In this document: in pieces, positions 1 through 5,107 of the stretch
Numbering within the stretch: position 1 is the first letter of the stretch
Layout of the letters: each line of letters opens with the position of its first letter
Source of the DNA: CAZDHT01 sp964505325
GTDB taxonomy: Bacteria; Planctomycetota; PUPC01
Reading direction: 5' to 3'
Assembly: GCA_964505325.1 (NCBI GenBank)
Contig: CAZDHT010000322.1
Location: 1 to 5,107, forward strand
Length of the DNA stretch: 5,107 nucleotides
Notes under the pieces: model-generated
Told to the model about the DNA's origin: nothing
Seen by the model: only the letters and a program-made list of their open reading frames with translations
Database searches by the model: none
Translations under genes and position numbers: made by a program

Positions 1-2916
1 GGTGAGCTCGATGGTGATGCGGTTGCGGCCGGGCTGCAGGAGCGGGCCGACCTCGGCCTCGTACGGGCGCCAGCCGCGGGTCAACGCCAGTTTGCCGTTC
101 ACGTGCACCTTGGCGGTGATCGCATCGGGCGGATCGAAGCTGAGATTCACCCCCTTGGCGGATTTGAGCAGCTTCTCTCGCAAGATAACGGTCTGCTCGC
201 ACTTCACGCTCCCGGCGTAGAACGGCAGGCCCTGCGCGACCAGGTCTCCCGTGGTGACCTGGCCCCAGTTATCGGTCAGCACGAAGCCGCCCGCCGTGCT
301 CACGGCGCGGCGCTCGCCCGGCTCGAACGGCGAGAGGGACCGGACCGTGAACTCGCCGATGATGTAGATGCTCTCGATCTCGGGCCCGTAGCGCAGGCGG
401 TTCCTGTCCTCGGGAGCGGTCTCGGGCAGGCTCATCGCCTCCCGCCGTGCGGCCTCTCCTGCGATGAGCCGCCGCATGACGACTTCGTTCCGCTCCTGGG
501 GCTTCAGGAGGTGCGTCACGTCCAGACGGCGGAAGGATACGTCGCGCCACCATCCCAGATCCTTCCCGGCTTCCGCCTCCGCGTTGCCGACCGGCAGGCC
601 GTTCATGCTGATCTCGTACAGGTCGGGCTCCTCCACCACGAGGTGGACGTACTGCGGCAGCTTGGCGGCGAAATCGGCGGTGAACAGGTATTTGAACTCG
701 CAGACCTCCGCGCCCGCAATGTGCCTCAGGTTGTCCTGGACGGTGAGCACCGGCATGGGATCCGACCATCCTCCCTCGCGGATCCGGTAGGAGCAATAGT
801 CGATGGTGAGCGCGTTGGGCTCGTCCCGCTCGAGCGACCAGGAATCGGCGAGCGTGAGCTGCTCGACCGTCGCGCGCTTCCGGTGCCGGACGTTTACAGG
901 CTTGCGGCGCCTCTGGAGCACCAGCAGATGGGAGCCCATCGGCTCGAAGTCCAGGCCGGCTTCCAGGAGCTTGCCGCGCCGGCGGGTCTTGAGCGGCTCG
1001 GCCTCGCCCGTCTCTGCGTCCCAACGCTCAAGGCGCCCGCCGCCCGGGAGGCGCACGGTGGCCTGAACGGCGTCGGTCCGGCTGGTGTTGGCGAGGAAGT
1101 AGATCTGTTGCAGGTTGACGTCACGCTGTTGGACGAAGATGTCGGTCGCGTCTCGGCCCTCGCCATCCAGGACAACGATCCGTGGCTGCATGACTTGTCG
1201 CAGTGTCTTCTTGAGCGCCTTGCCGTTGGGCTTCGTCGCCGTCGCCCTTCCGAGCACCTGTGCGGGCCGCTCCGAAGGGCGTCCGTCCATCAGCTTCGGC
1301 GGTGAGCCGACTGCCAGGACGCTTCCGCGGTGCTTCATGAAGCGTTCCAGAACGTCCAGCGTGCTGCTGCGGATCGTGACGCACGGCGGCACGATCACCA
1401 CCGAGTACCTTCCAGACTTCACTCGCAGTTCGCTTCCCGATACGCGGCCGTATTTCGCAAGGAGAGTCTCGTCACCGAAGTCGAAGTCGCAGTGGATCCC
1501 GAGCAACACCTTGCTCACCGACACCAGCTTCTGGTTCAGGGCGTCCACATCTTTGCTGTCTTCAGGGCCGAAGCTGGCCCAGGCGCTCTCGATGTTGTGA
1601 AGGAGCAGCACGTCGGCGACGTGCTTGCCGCGGGTCAGCATGAACGTCAGCCGAGCGAAGTAGTCGTTAAGAAGCCTGTAGTCGCCCCACCACGGCTGCT
1701 GGTAGTGCAGCGACGGCGGATAGTCCCGCTTCCGGCACCCTTTGCACGAATAGAGCGACAGATGCTGGCAGACCAGGTCAATTCCCAGGACGAACTGCCA
1801 TTCAGCAATCCATTTCAACTCCTCGAAGTTCACATTCCAGCCGGAACAGCCAAACATCTCAGACAGCACCCGGCGCCCGCCGAACTGGTGAGCGACGCTG
1901 CTGACCTGTTTGCAGAGCAGCGGGTCGCCGATCCGTCGCTGAAGGTGGTCGATGCCAGGGATTTGCATGTACTCGTAGTGGGGCATGGCCGCGCCGATAT
2001 TGTGCAACTGGCTGTTCAGACTGTCCTCTGCGTTGAAATGCCCGGTGAAGGCAATCTTTCGCTTCTCGCACCATTCCCCGATCTGCTGGGCGAACGACGC
2101 CACGAACAACTCCGTTGCCGCGTGCCAGAAGTCGTATCGGAATCCCCTGAAGTCGCCTGTCTCATACACCAGCAGGGGCAGGTTCGGCAGGAGATCGTAT
2201 CCTTTGAGCTTCTTGAAGAACGCGGAGAGCTCGGTCGACCAGGGAACGCGGAGCCACTGGGGCTCGTCCGTGAAGATCCCCGGTATCGTCTCGGCAAACT
2301 CGCGCCCTACGGCCTTGCGGTACGCGCTGTAAGTATGGCGGATAAAAGCCTTAACGGCTTTCGGGTTCAGCAGATCCGTGTACGTCGGCTGGTGATTGAA
2401 CGACGGCACCTCGTAGTAGAAGTGAAGGATCTGCTCCTGCGGCCTCGCCCGCCGCGCGGCCAGCTTCGCCTCGCTCTCTCTGATTTCCAGCGTCTTGCTG
2501 CCGCTGCACTTGAGGAGGAACGTGGCAACCGTACGCTTCTGCGGCTTAAACCCGTCAGGCGGGGCCGTCTCCCAGCACAGACGCTTGGCCACGTATTCCT
2601 CGCCCAGTGCAGGGATTACGCCGCCGCCTGAGCCGCTCGGCCAGCAGTCTTCATCGTAGAGCCACGCCTTGATGCCCGCCGCCTTGCTGGCCGCGACCGC
2701 CGCCCTGATGCACCGAATCCAGTCGGGCCCCATGTAGCCGGTAATCAGACCCTTTCGAGCGTGCATGAAGTGGCCGCCGAGGCCGGCTGCGGCCATCTCG
2801 TTGACCTGCCGAGCCAGTTCCGCCGGGTCCAGTTTGTCGTTCCAAGACCAGAACGGCACGCCGCGGAACTGGACGCCATCCTCCCCCACTTTCTTGAACC
2901 GGTCCTTCAGAGCCAT
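1..2916 (-). CDS. GH106-like glycoside hydrolase (alpha-L-rhamnosidase-like), 3' end cut by window
   Basis: Reading the minus strand from ATG at 2916 gives 972 residues with no stop, the last codon ending on base 1. The N-terminus has PFWSWND (residues 21-27), HFMHAR (49-54) and YDEDCWPSG (87-95), the opening of a TIM-barrel in the GH106-like family. FTDEP (215-219), GHFNAED (292-298), SEMFG..GW (352-360) and KWIAEWQ..LG (368-378) follow; E218 and E353 are candidate active-site acids by position only. Residues about 430-545 look like a Rossmann/amidotransferase-like domain, then a beta domain with WDAETGE (632-638). Two jelly-roll sugar-binding-like segments come last (N772-G773 to N810, and QGLPFYAG 895-902 to VHVNG and G-R-N 963-965). 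The second is nearly complete, so probably only some tens of residues are missing. There is no signal peptide or membrane helix and cysteines are frequent, so I infer a cytoplasmic enzyme acting on imported oligosaccharides. An upstream in-frame TGA (2964-2962) and no other ATG/GTG before 2916 fix the start. Glycosidase is likely; rhamnose specificity is not shown. Confidence 0.85.
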   Translation of the reverse strand, partial: MALKDRFKKVGEDGVQFRGVPFWSWNDKLDPAELARQVNEMAAAGLGGHFMHARKGLITGYMGPDWIRCIRAAVAASKAAGIKAWLYDEDCWPSGSGGGVIPALGEEYVAKRLCWETAPPDGFKPQKRTVATFLLKCSGSKTLEIRESEAKLAARRARPQEQILHFYYEVPSFNHQPTYTDLLNPKAVKAFIRHTYSAYRKAVGREFAETIPGIFTDEPQWLRVPWSTELSAFFKKLKGYDLLPNLPLLVYETGDFRGFRYDFWHAATELFVASFAQQIGEWCEKRKIAFTGHFNAEDSLNSQLHNIGAAMPHYEYMQIPGIDHLQRRIGDPLLCKQVSSVAHQFGGRRVLSEMFGCSGWNVNFEELKWIAEWQFVLGIDLVCQHLSLYSCKGCRKRDYPPSLHYQQPWWGDYRLLNDYFARLTFMLTRGKHVADVLLLHNIESAWASFGPEDSKDVDALNQKLVSVSKVLLGIHCDFDFGDETLLAKYGRVSGSELRVKSGRYSVVIVPPCVTIRSSTLDVLERFMKHRGSVLAVGSPPKLMDGRPSERPAQVLGRATATKPNGKALKKTLRQVMQPRIVVLDGEGRDATDIFVQQRDVNLQQIYFLANTSRTDAVQATVRLPGGGRLERWDAETGEAEPLKTRRRGKLLEAGLDFEPMGSHLLVLQRRRKPVNVRHRKRATVEQLTLADSWSLERDEPNALTIDYCSYRIREGGWSDPMPVLTVQDNLRHIAGAEVCEFKYLFTADFAAKLPQYVHLVVEEPDLYEISMNGLPVGNAEAEAGKDLGWWRDVSFRRLDVTHLLKPQERNEVVMRRLIAGEAARREAMSLPETAPEDRNRLRYGPEIESIYIIGEFTVRSLSPFEPGERRAVSTAGGFVLTDNWGQVTTGDLVAQGLPFYAGSVKCEQTVILREKLLKSAKGVNLSFDPPDAITAKVHVNGKLALTRGWRPYEAEVGPLLQPGRNRITIELT

Positions 2917-2917
2917 G

Positions 2918-2955
2918 CCAACGCCCCCAGCGGGTTGAAGCGTGACCCCCGTTGG
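2918..2955 (-). promoter_or_regulatory. Possible 5' leader hairpin over the GH106-like start
   Basis: In the predicted leader, CCAACG (2955-2950) can pair with CGTTGG (2923-2918), a perfect 6-bp stem whose 3' arm ends two bases before the ATG. The G-rich possible ribosome binding site lies in the loop beside the stem. A second, shorter CAAC closer to the start could compete for the same GTTG. The loop is 26 nt, so the stem may be chance; a translational control role is inference only. Confidence 0.2.
2924..2928 (-). promoter_or_regulatory. Weak ribosome binding site of the GH106-like gene
   Basis: GGGGG lies 7 bases before the ATG at 2916. It is a poor Shine-Dalgarno match, but no better one lies nearby. 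The start rests mainly on the in-frame stop upstream and on the conserved PFWSWND motif about 20 residues in. Confidence 0.35.
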
Positions 2956-2976
2956 TGCCTCTCAGGATGCCGGGGG

Positions 2977-3005
2977 ATTCTAGGCTGTGGCAGGGCGCGT
3001 GTCAA
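2977..3005 (-). promoter_or_regulatory. Sigma70-type promoter of the GH106-like gene
   Basis: On the minus strand, TTGACA (3005-3000, a perfect -35 box) is followed by exactly 17 bases and TAGAAT (2982-2977, 5 of 6 to the -10 consensus). Transcription would start near 2970, giving a leader of about 54 nt before the ATG at 2916. This is the strongest promoter-like signal in the window and implies that the glycosidase is transcribed independently of the two genes upstream of it. Confidence 0.7.
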
Positions 3006-3022
3006 CAATAGAGACGGCCAAG

Positions 3023-3050
3023 CCCCGGATTTGGACTGATCCGCCCGGGG
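3023..3050 (-). terminator. GC-rich stem-loop between the two transcription units
   Basis: CCCCGG (3050-3045 on the minus strand) can pair with CCGGGG (3028-3023), and an inner CGGAT/ATCCG pairing is an alternative. It lies about 80 bases after the stop of the membrane-anchored gene and ends 17 bases before the -35 box of the next promoter. No T-run follows, so it is not a standard intrinsic terminator. It could terminate weakly, act as an operator, or be chance in GC-rich DNA. Confidence 0.25.
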
Positions 3051-3102
3051 ATGTCGGGCCGAAGCTACGGTAGCGTCAGGAGTTATGGACAAGCCGGCAG
3101 GA

Positions 3103-3121
3103 ATGTATTATTTCAATACAT
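3103..3121. repeat. AT-rich perfect inverted repeat, 7-bp arms
   Basis: ATGTATT (3103-3109) and AATACAT (3115-3121) are perfect inverse complements around a 5-base spacer. The dyad sits 8 bases beyond the TGA of the membrane-anchored gene and stands out as AT-rich in a GC-rich region. A T-tract is missing on either strand, which argues against an ordinary terminator. It could be an mRNA 3' end hairpin or a binding site for a dimeric regulator; nothing in the window decides between them. Confidence 0.4.
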
Positions 3122-3129
3122 CCGGTCTC

Positions 3130-4314
3130 TCACTCCGTGCGCAGGCAATCATAGGGCGGGATCTCGAGGTCACGGTAATCGTCGGGATTCCCCGTCTTTC
3201 CCGCCTCTGCCGCCTTGATGATATTGTACATCTCGCGCACGGTAACATAGTGAACCCGGTAGCTCCCAGAGCCGTAGGCGGTCTCCAGATGGCCGAACAT
3301 GCCGTCCGCCTGCCTGCCAAGGAGCACCTCCCGGTCCTCAACGTTCGCGCCGTGGCAGTGGACCTTGATGAACACCCATTCCGGCCTGCCCACGACGCCG
3401 ATCCCGAGCCTGACCCACGCGTCGATGCGCCTCGGCCCGGCCGGATAAGCGCCGGTCACGGCCGCATTGTCGACCCGCGGCATAATCCCCAGTTTCCTGC
3501 TCGACCAGTCGGGGAGGAGGGGTCCCTGGATGATCATCAGGTCGCCCGAGGGCTCGCGGCCGACCTCAACGTCGACGCCGGTGTCGTGCGATTTGGGGCG
3601 GTCCGGGTCGTCAGTCGCGTAGTAGATGGAATTGATCTTTCGCGTCTGCGTCCGGCTGGGCGCCGAAGGGAGCGTCACGTCGGCAAAACAGCCCAATTCC
3701 CGGAGAATGATGAGTTCGTTGTTCACCCCGCACCACTTCCCGTCGGGGCGCGAGTTGTCCAGCGACCAATTGCCGTGCACGAACGCGAAGCGGTGCCCGT
3801 CGAGGCCCTGGACCGTGTTGATACCGTGGCGGGCAAAGTTGCCGAGGCCCTCAAGCATGATGGCGCGGAAGCTCTCCGACGTGTCTCCGTCGTGGTGGAT
3901 ATGCACCTCGACCTCGCCGAGGTCGTTCCGGCAGAGATCCAGGAGCTGGCCGATGATCTGTGGATCATAGGTTTCAAAGGGAAACGTCCACGTATGCCGC
4001 GGCGGGCGGCCGTCCGAGTCATGGTGTCGAGCGGCGAGGTCAGGATAGCGGCTCGTCCAGTCCGCCAGGGCGTCTTTCTTCCGGGCCGGGTCCTGTCCCG
4101 GCTTCACGACTGGCTCGAAATGGTCGACGAATGCAAACATGACGTGCGTGACGTCACGGGGAGCCGACCGCCGCCTGCGTCGCTTCCTGGCCTCGGCGAT
4201 GTAGCAGGGCAGCCAGATGTGGGCGTTCCGCCTGAGGATCAGCCACACCAGCACCACACAGGCGAGGCCCAGGCCTCCCGCAAGAATGAGAACGATGATA
4301 ACGCCTGGGCTCAC
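3130..4314 (-). CDS. Membrane-anchored WalW / polysaccharide-deacetylase-like protein
   Basis: This gene encodes 394 residues from a GTG start. One hydrophobic helix spans residues 5-27 with no Lys/Arg before it, followed at once by RR (28-29) and a basic run at 43-49. By the positive-inside rule the large domain would face the cytoplasm. That domain carries VDHFEP (63-68), a TFPFE segment (110-114), VEVHIHHDGDT (135-145), FVHGNWSLDNS (178-188), CGVNNE (195-200), PSAPSRTQT (216-224), KVHCHGA (317-323) and HYVTVREMYNIIKAAE (355-370). I recognise this pattern from a conserved family in exopolysaccharide/O-antigen clusters sometimes annotated WalW and linked to NodB-like deacetylases. The clustered His and Asp suggest a metal site, but the reaction is unproven. 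The start overlaps the glycosyltransferase stop as GTGA, and a GGAGA (4330-4326) lies 11 bases before it. Family assignment is fairly confident; deacetylase activity is a guess. Confidence 0.88.
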   Translation of the reverse strand: MSPGVIIVLILAGGLGLACVVLVWLILRRNAHIWLPCYIAEARKRRRRRSAPRDVTHVMFAFVDHFEPVVKPGQDPARKKDALADWTSRYPDLAARHHDSDGRPPRHTWTFPFETYDPQIIGQLLDLCRNDLGEVEVHIHHDGDTSESFRAIMLEGLGNFARHGINTVQGLDGHRFAFVHGNWSLDNSRPDGKWCGVNNELIILRELGCFADVTLPSAPSRTQTRKINSIYYATDDPDRPKSHDTGVDVEVGREPSGDLMIIQGPLLPDWSSRKLGIMPRVDNAAVTGAYPAGPRRIDAWVRLGIGVVGRPEWVFIKVHCHGANVEDREVLLGRQADGMFGHLETAYGSGSYRVHYVTVREMYNIIKAAEAGKTGNPDDYRDLEIPPYDCLRTE

Positions 4315-4997
4315 GCTTGTTTCATTCTCCGGCGCAGCTCGAAGAGGCTTCTTATGTATTCGCGGGCGACCTTGGCAGAGACCTTGCTCTCGCCCGCCTG
4401 TCGCGTACGAAACGTGAAACCGATCTCCTTGAACGGACTTGGCCGTGCGAGACAGAAGATCTCGAGCATGATCTTGAAGCCCTTGGGCGAGAGCTGCTTC
4501 CTGACCCGCTCGAACACGTCTCGCCGCAGCGCGAAATAGCCCGCCATCGGATCGCTCAGCTTCACGCCCAGGATCACTCGGGCCATCGTGCCCGCAACCC
4601 AGCTTGAGAATCGCCGGGTCAGCGACCAGTCACCGTAGCCCCCGCCCGCAACGGCTCGCGAGCCGATGACGAACTCGTTTGTGTCCAGCGCGTCCACCAT
4701 CTGCGGCAGGATCGATTCGTCGTGCTGCATGTCCGCGTCCATCACGCCCAGCCGATCCCCGTTCGCGAACTCAAAACCCTCCGCCACGGCTGGCGACAGG
4801 CCGCGGTTCGCCGTTCTGCGGAGCACCCGAACGTGGGGGTCCTCCAGTGCCCCTGCGACCTCCCACGTCCGGTCGGGCGAGTCGTCATCCGCGACGATGA
4901 TCTCGAACTCCCGGTCCGCCAGTACGTTGCAGACCGCTTCGACGCATCGCGGCACGTTCTCCGCCTCGTTGTAGGTTGGCAGGATCAAAGAGAACAT
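4311..4997 (-). CDS. Family 2 glycosyltransferase, DPM1-like (polyprenyl-phosphate glycosyl transferase)
   Basis: The protein is 228 residues from ATG at 4997. A GT-A fold is shown by LPTYNEAEN (6-14), VADDDSPD (35-42), NRGLSPAVAEGF (64-75), the DxD-type metal/nucleotide site DADMQHD (87-93), GSR (112-114), SDPMAGYF (148-155) and the FRTRQAGESK motif (196-205). This set matches dolichyl-phosphate mannose synthase relatives, which move a sugar from a nucleotide donor to a polyprenyl phosphate on the cytoplasmic side of the membrane. It has no C-terminal membrane helices, unlike GtrB-type members, so it is the short soluble or peripheral form; the basic tail (RRRMK) could aid membrane contact. 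The frame stays open to a GTG at 5087, but the ATG at 4997 is chosen because GGAG lies 6 bases before it and the fold begins there. It is coupled to the membrane-anchored gene by a 4-base overlap. Sugar and acceptor cannot be read from sequence. Confidence 0.93.
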   Translation of the reverse strand: MFSLILPTYNEAENVPRCVEAVCNVLADREFEIIVADDDSPDRTWEVAGALEDPHVRVLRRTANRGLSPAVAEGFEFANGDRLGVMDADMQHDESILPQMVDALDTNEFVIGSRAVAGGGYGDWSLTRRFSSWVAGTMARVILGVKLSDPMAGYFALRRDVFERVRKQLSPKGFKIMLEIFCLARPSPFKEIGFTFRTRQAGESKVSAKVAREYIRSLFELRRRMKQA

Positions 4998-5003
4998 CGC
5001 CCG

Positions 5004-5007
5004 CTCC
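5004..5007 (-). promoter_or_regulatory. Ribosome binding site that fixes the glycosyltransferase start
   Basis: GGAG on the minus strand is separated by 6 bases from the ATG at 4997. It supports this start over the GTG at 5087, whose extra 30 residues read into the tandem repeat and resemble no glycosyltransferase N-terminus. Confidence 0.65.
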
Positions 5008-5024
5008 AGCACGGCGCCCGGACC

Positions 5025-5054
5025 AGTATGCCCCAACACGCGGGCCGAATGCAA
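5025..5054 (-). promoter_or_regulatory. Possible sigma70 promoter of the glycosyltransferase operon
   Basis: TTGCAT (5054-5049) and CATACT (5030-5025) are 18 bases apart on the minus strand, each 4 of 6 to consensus. Transcription would start near 5018, about 20 nt before the ATG at 4997. The -35 box falls within the first unit of the 13-bp repeat, and the same TTGCAT recurs in other units, which weakens the call. Confidence 0.35.
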
Positions 5055-5107
5055 GCGCCAAATGCAACCGTCGAGTGCGTGCGCCACATGCAGGCGTCAA
5101 ATGCAAG
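5048..5107. repeat. Degenerate 13-bp tandem repeat, at least 4.6 units, continuing past the edge
   Basis: The plus strand divides into consecutive 13-base units: AATGCAAGCGCCA (5048-5060), AATGCAACCGTCG (5061-5073), AGTGCGTGCGCCA (5074-5086), CATGCAGGCGTCA (5087-5099) and the start of a fifth, AATGCAAG (5100-5107). A further, badly diverged unit may precede them (5035-5047, 7 of 13 matches). Units 1-2 and 4-5 share a 19-base block with 17 identities at a 39-base period. The period is not a multiple of three and the array lies upstream of a gene, so it is probably non-coding. Function unknown: operator array, minisatellite or remnant are all possible. Confidence 0.6.

Larger units (their letters stand above)
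2917..3129. other. Intergenic region between membrane-anchored gene and GH106-like gene
   Basis: These 213 bases hold no convincing gene. From the membrane-anchored gene's stop toward the glycosidase start they contain the AT-rich dyad, the GC-rich stem-loop, the sigma70 promoter and the glycosidase leader. A 61-codon frame on the minus strand (3092-2907) runs across the promoter and start region and has no features of a real protein. Confidence 0.7.

Noticed and set aside
269..1024. Minus-strand 251-codon Arg/Ala/Pro-rich frame
   Set aside because: It is a shifted-frame shadow inside the glycosidase with the biased composition typical of such frames in GC-rich DNA.
103..1305. Plus-strand 400-codon open frame
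   Set aside because: It is an in-register mirror of the GH106-like gene. Its translation shows no family motif, while the minus strand reads a continuous conserved enzyme.
1330..2631. Plus-strand 433-codon open frame
   Set aside because: Same mirror effect over the catalytic domain of the glycosidase; no ribosome site or recognisable protein pattern.
3085..4539. Plus-strand 484-codon open frame, longer than the gene it covers
   Set aside because: The minus strand carries clear WalW-like and DPM1-like motifs and a coupled stop/start; the plus-strand product has none.
4998..5087. N-terminal extension of the glycosyltransferase to the GTG at 5087
   Set aside because: The added 30 residues run through the possible promoter and 13-bp repeat and match no glycosyltransferase start; GGAG six bases before the ATG at 4997 favours the shorter form.
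4885..5106. Minus-strand 73-codon frame across the repeat and glycosyltransferase N-terminus
   Set aside because: It is out of frame with the well-supported glycosyltransferase and begins inside the tandem repeat.
5048..5107. CRISPR array
   Set aside because: Repeats are 13 bases, degenerate and directly tandem with no unique spacers.
1..5107. tRNA, rRNA, insertion sequence or attachment site
   Set aside because: No tRNA-like cloverleaf, transposase motif, terminal inverted repeat or target duplication was visible on either strand by eye.

Overview
The window is a GC-rich bacterial stretch in which every convincing gene lies on the minus strand, so reading order runs from high to low coordinates. 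Third codon positions are strongly G/C. The gene families (a very large GH106-like glycosidase, a DPM1-like glycosyltransferase and a WalW-type membrane-anchored protein) would fit a free-living, polysaccharide-handling bacterium of the Planctomycetota/Lentisphaerota/Hydrogenedentota type. There is no rRNA or other marker gene, so this placement is an inference and a weak one.

Layout in transcription order. At the right edge (5048-5107) is a degenerate 13-bp tandem repeat, cut off by the window end. A possible sigma70 promoter overlaps it and leads into a family 2 glycosyltransferase (4997-4311), a dolichyl/polyprenyl-phosphate mannose synthase relative. Its TGA stop overlaps the GTG start of the next gene by four bases (GTGA). 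That gene (4314-3130) encodes a 394-residue protein with one N-terminal membrane helix, a strongly basic stretch behind it and a His/Asp-rich domain of the WalW / polysaccharide-deacetylase-like kind. The two genes look like a translationally coupled pair acting on a membrane-linked glycan.

A 213-bp intergenic region (2917-3129) follows. It holds an AT-rich 7-bp perfect hairpin just after the stop, a GC-rich stem-loop, and a near-consensus sigma70 promoter (TTGACA, 17 bp, TAGAAT). The promoter drives the last gene, which starts at 2916 and runs off the left edge: 972 residues of a leaderless, apparently cytoplasmic GH106-like (alpha-L-rhamnosidase-like) glycoside hydrolase. It lacks only its extreme C-terminus. 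This frame is open all the way from 2916 to base 1 with no stop.

Taken together this is a carbohydrate-metabolism locus: two coupled genes probably for glycan assembly or modification at the inner face of the membrane, and a separately promoted enzyme probably for breakdown of imported glycans. I see no clearly new defence, mobile or RNA system. The least explained items are the coupled glycosyltransferase/WalW-like pair with predicted inward topology and the 13-bp repeat upstream of it. Long plus-strand open frames are codon-register mirrors of the minus-strand genes, not genes.
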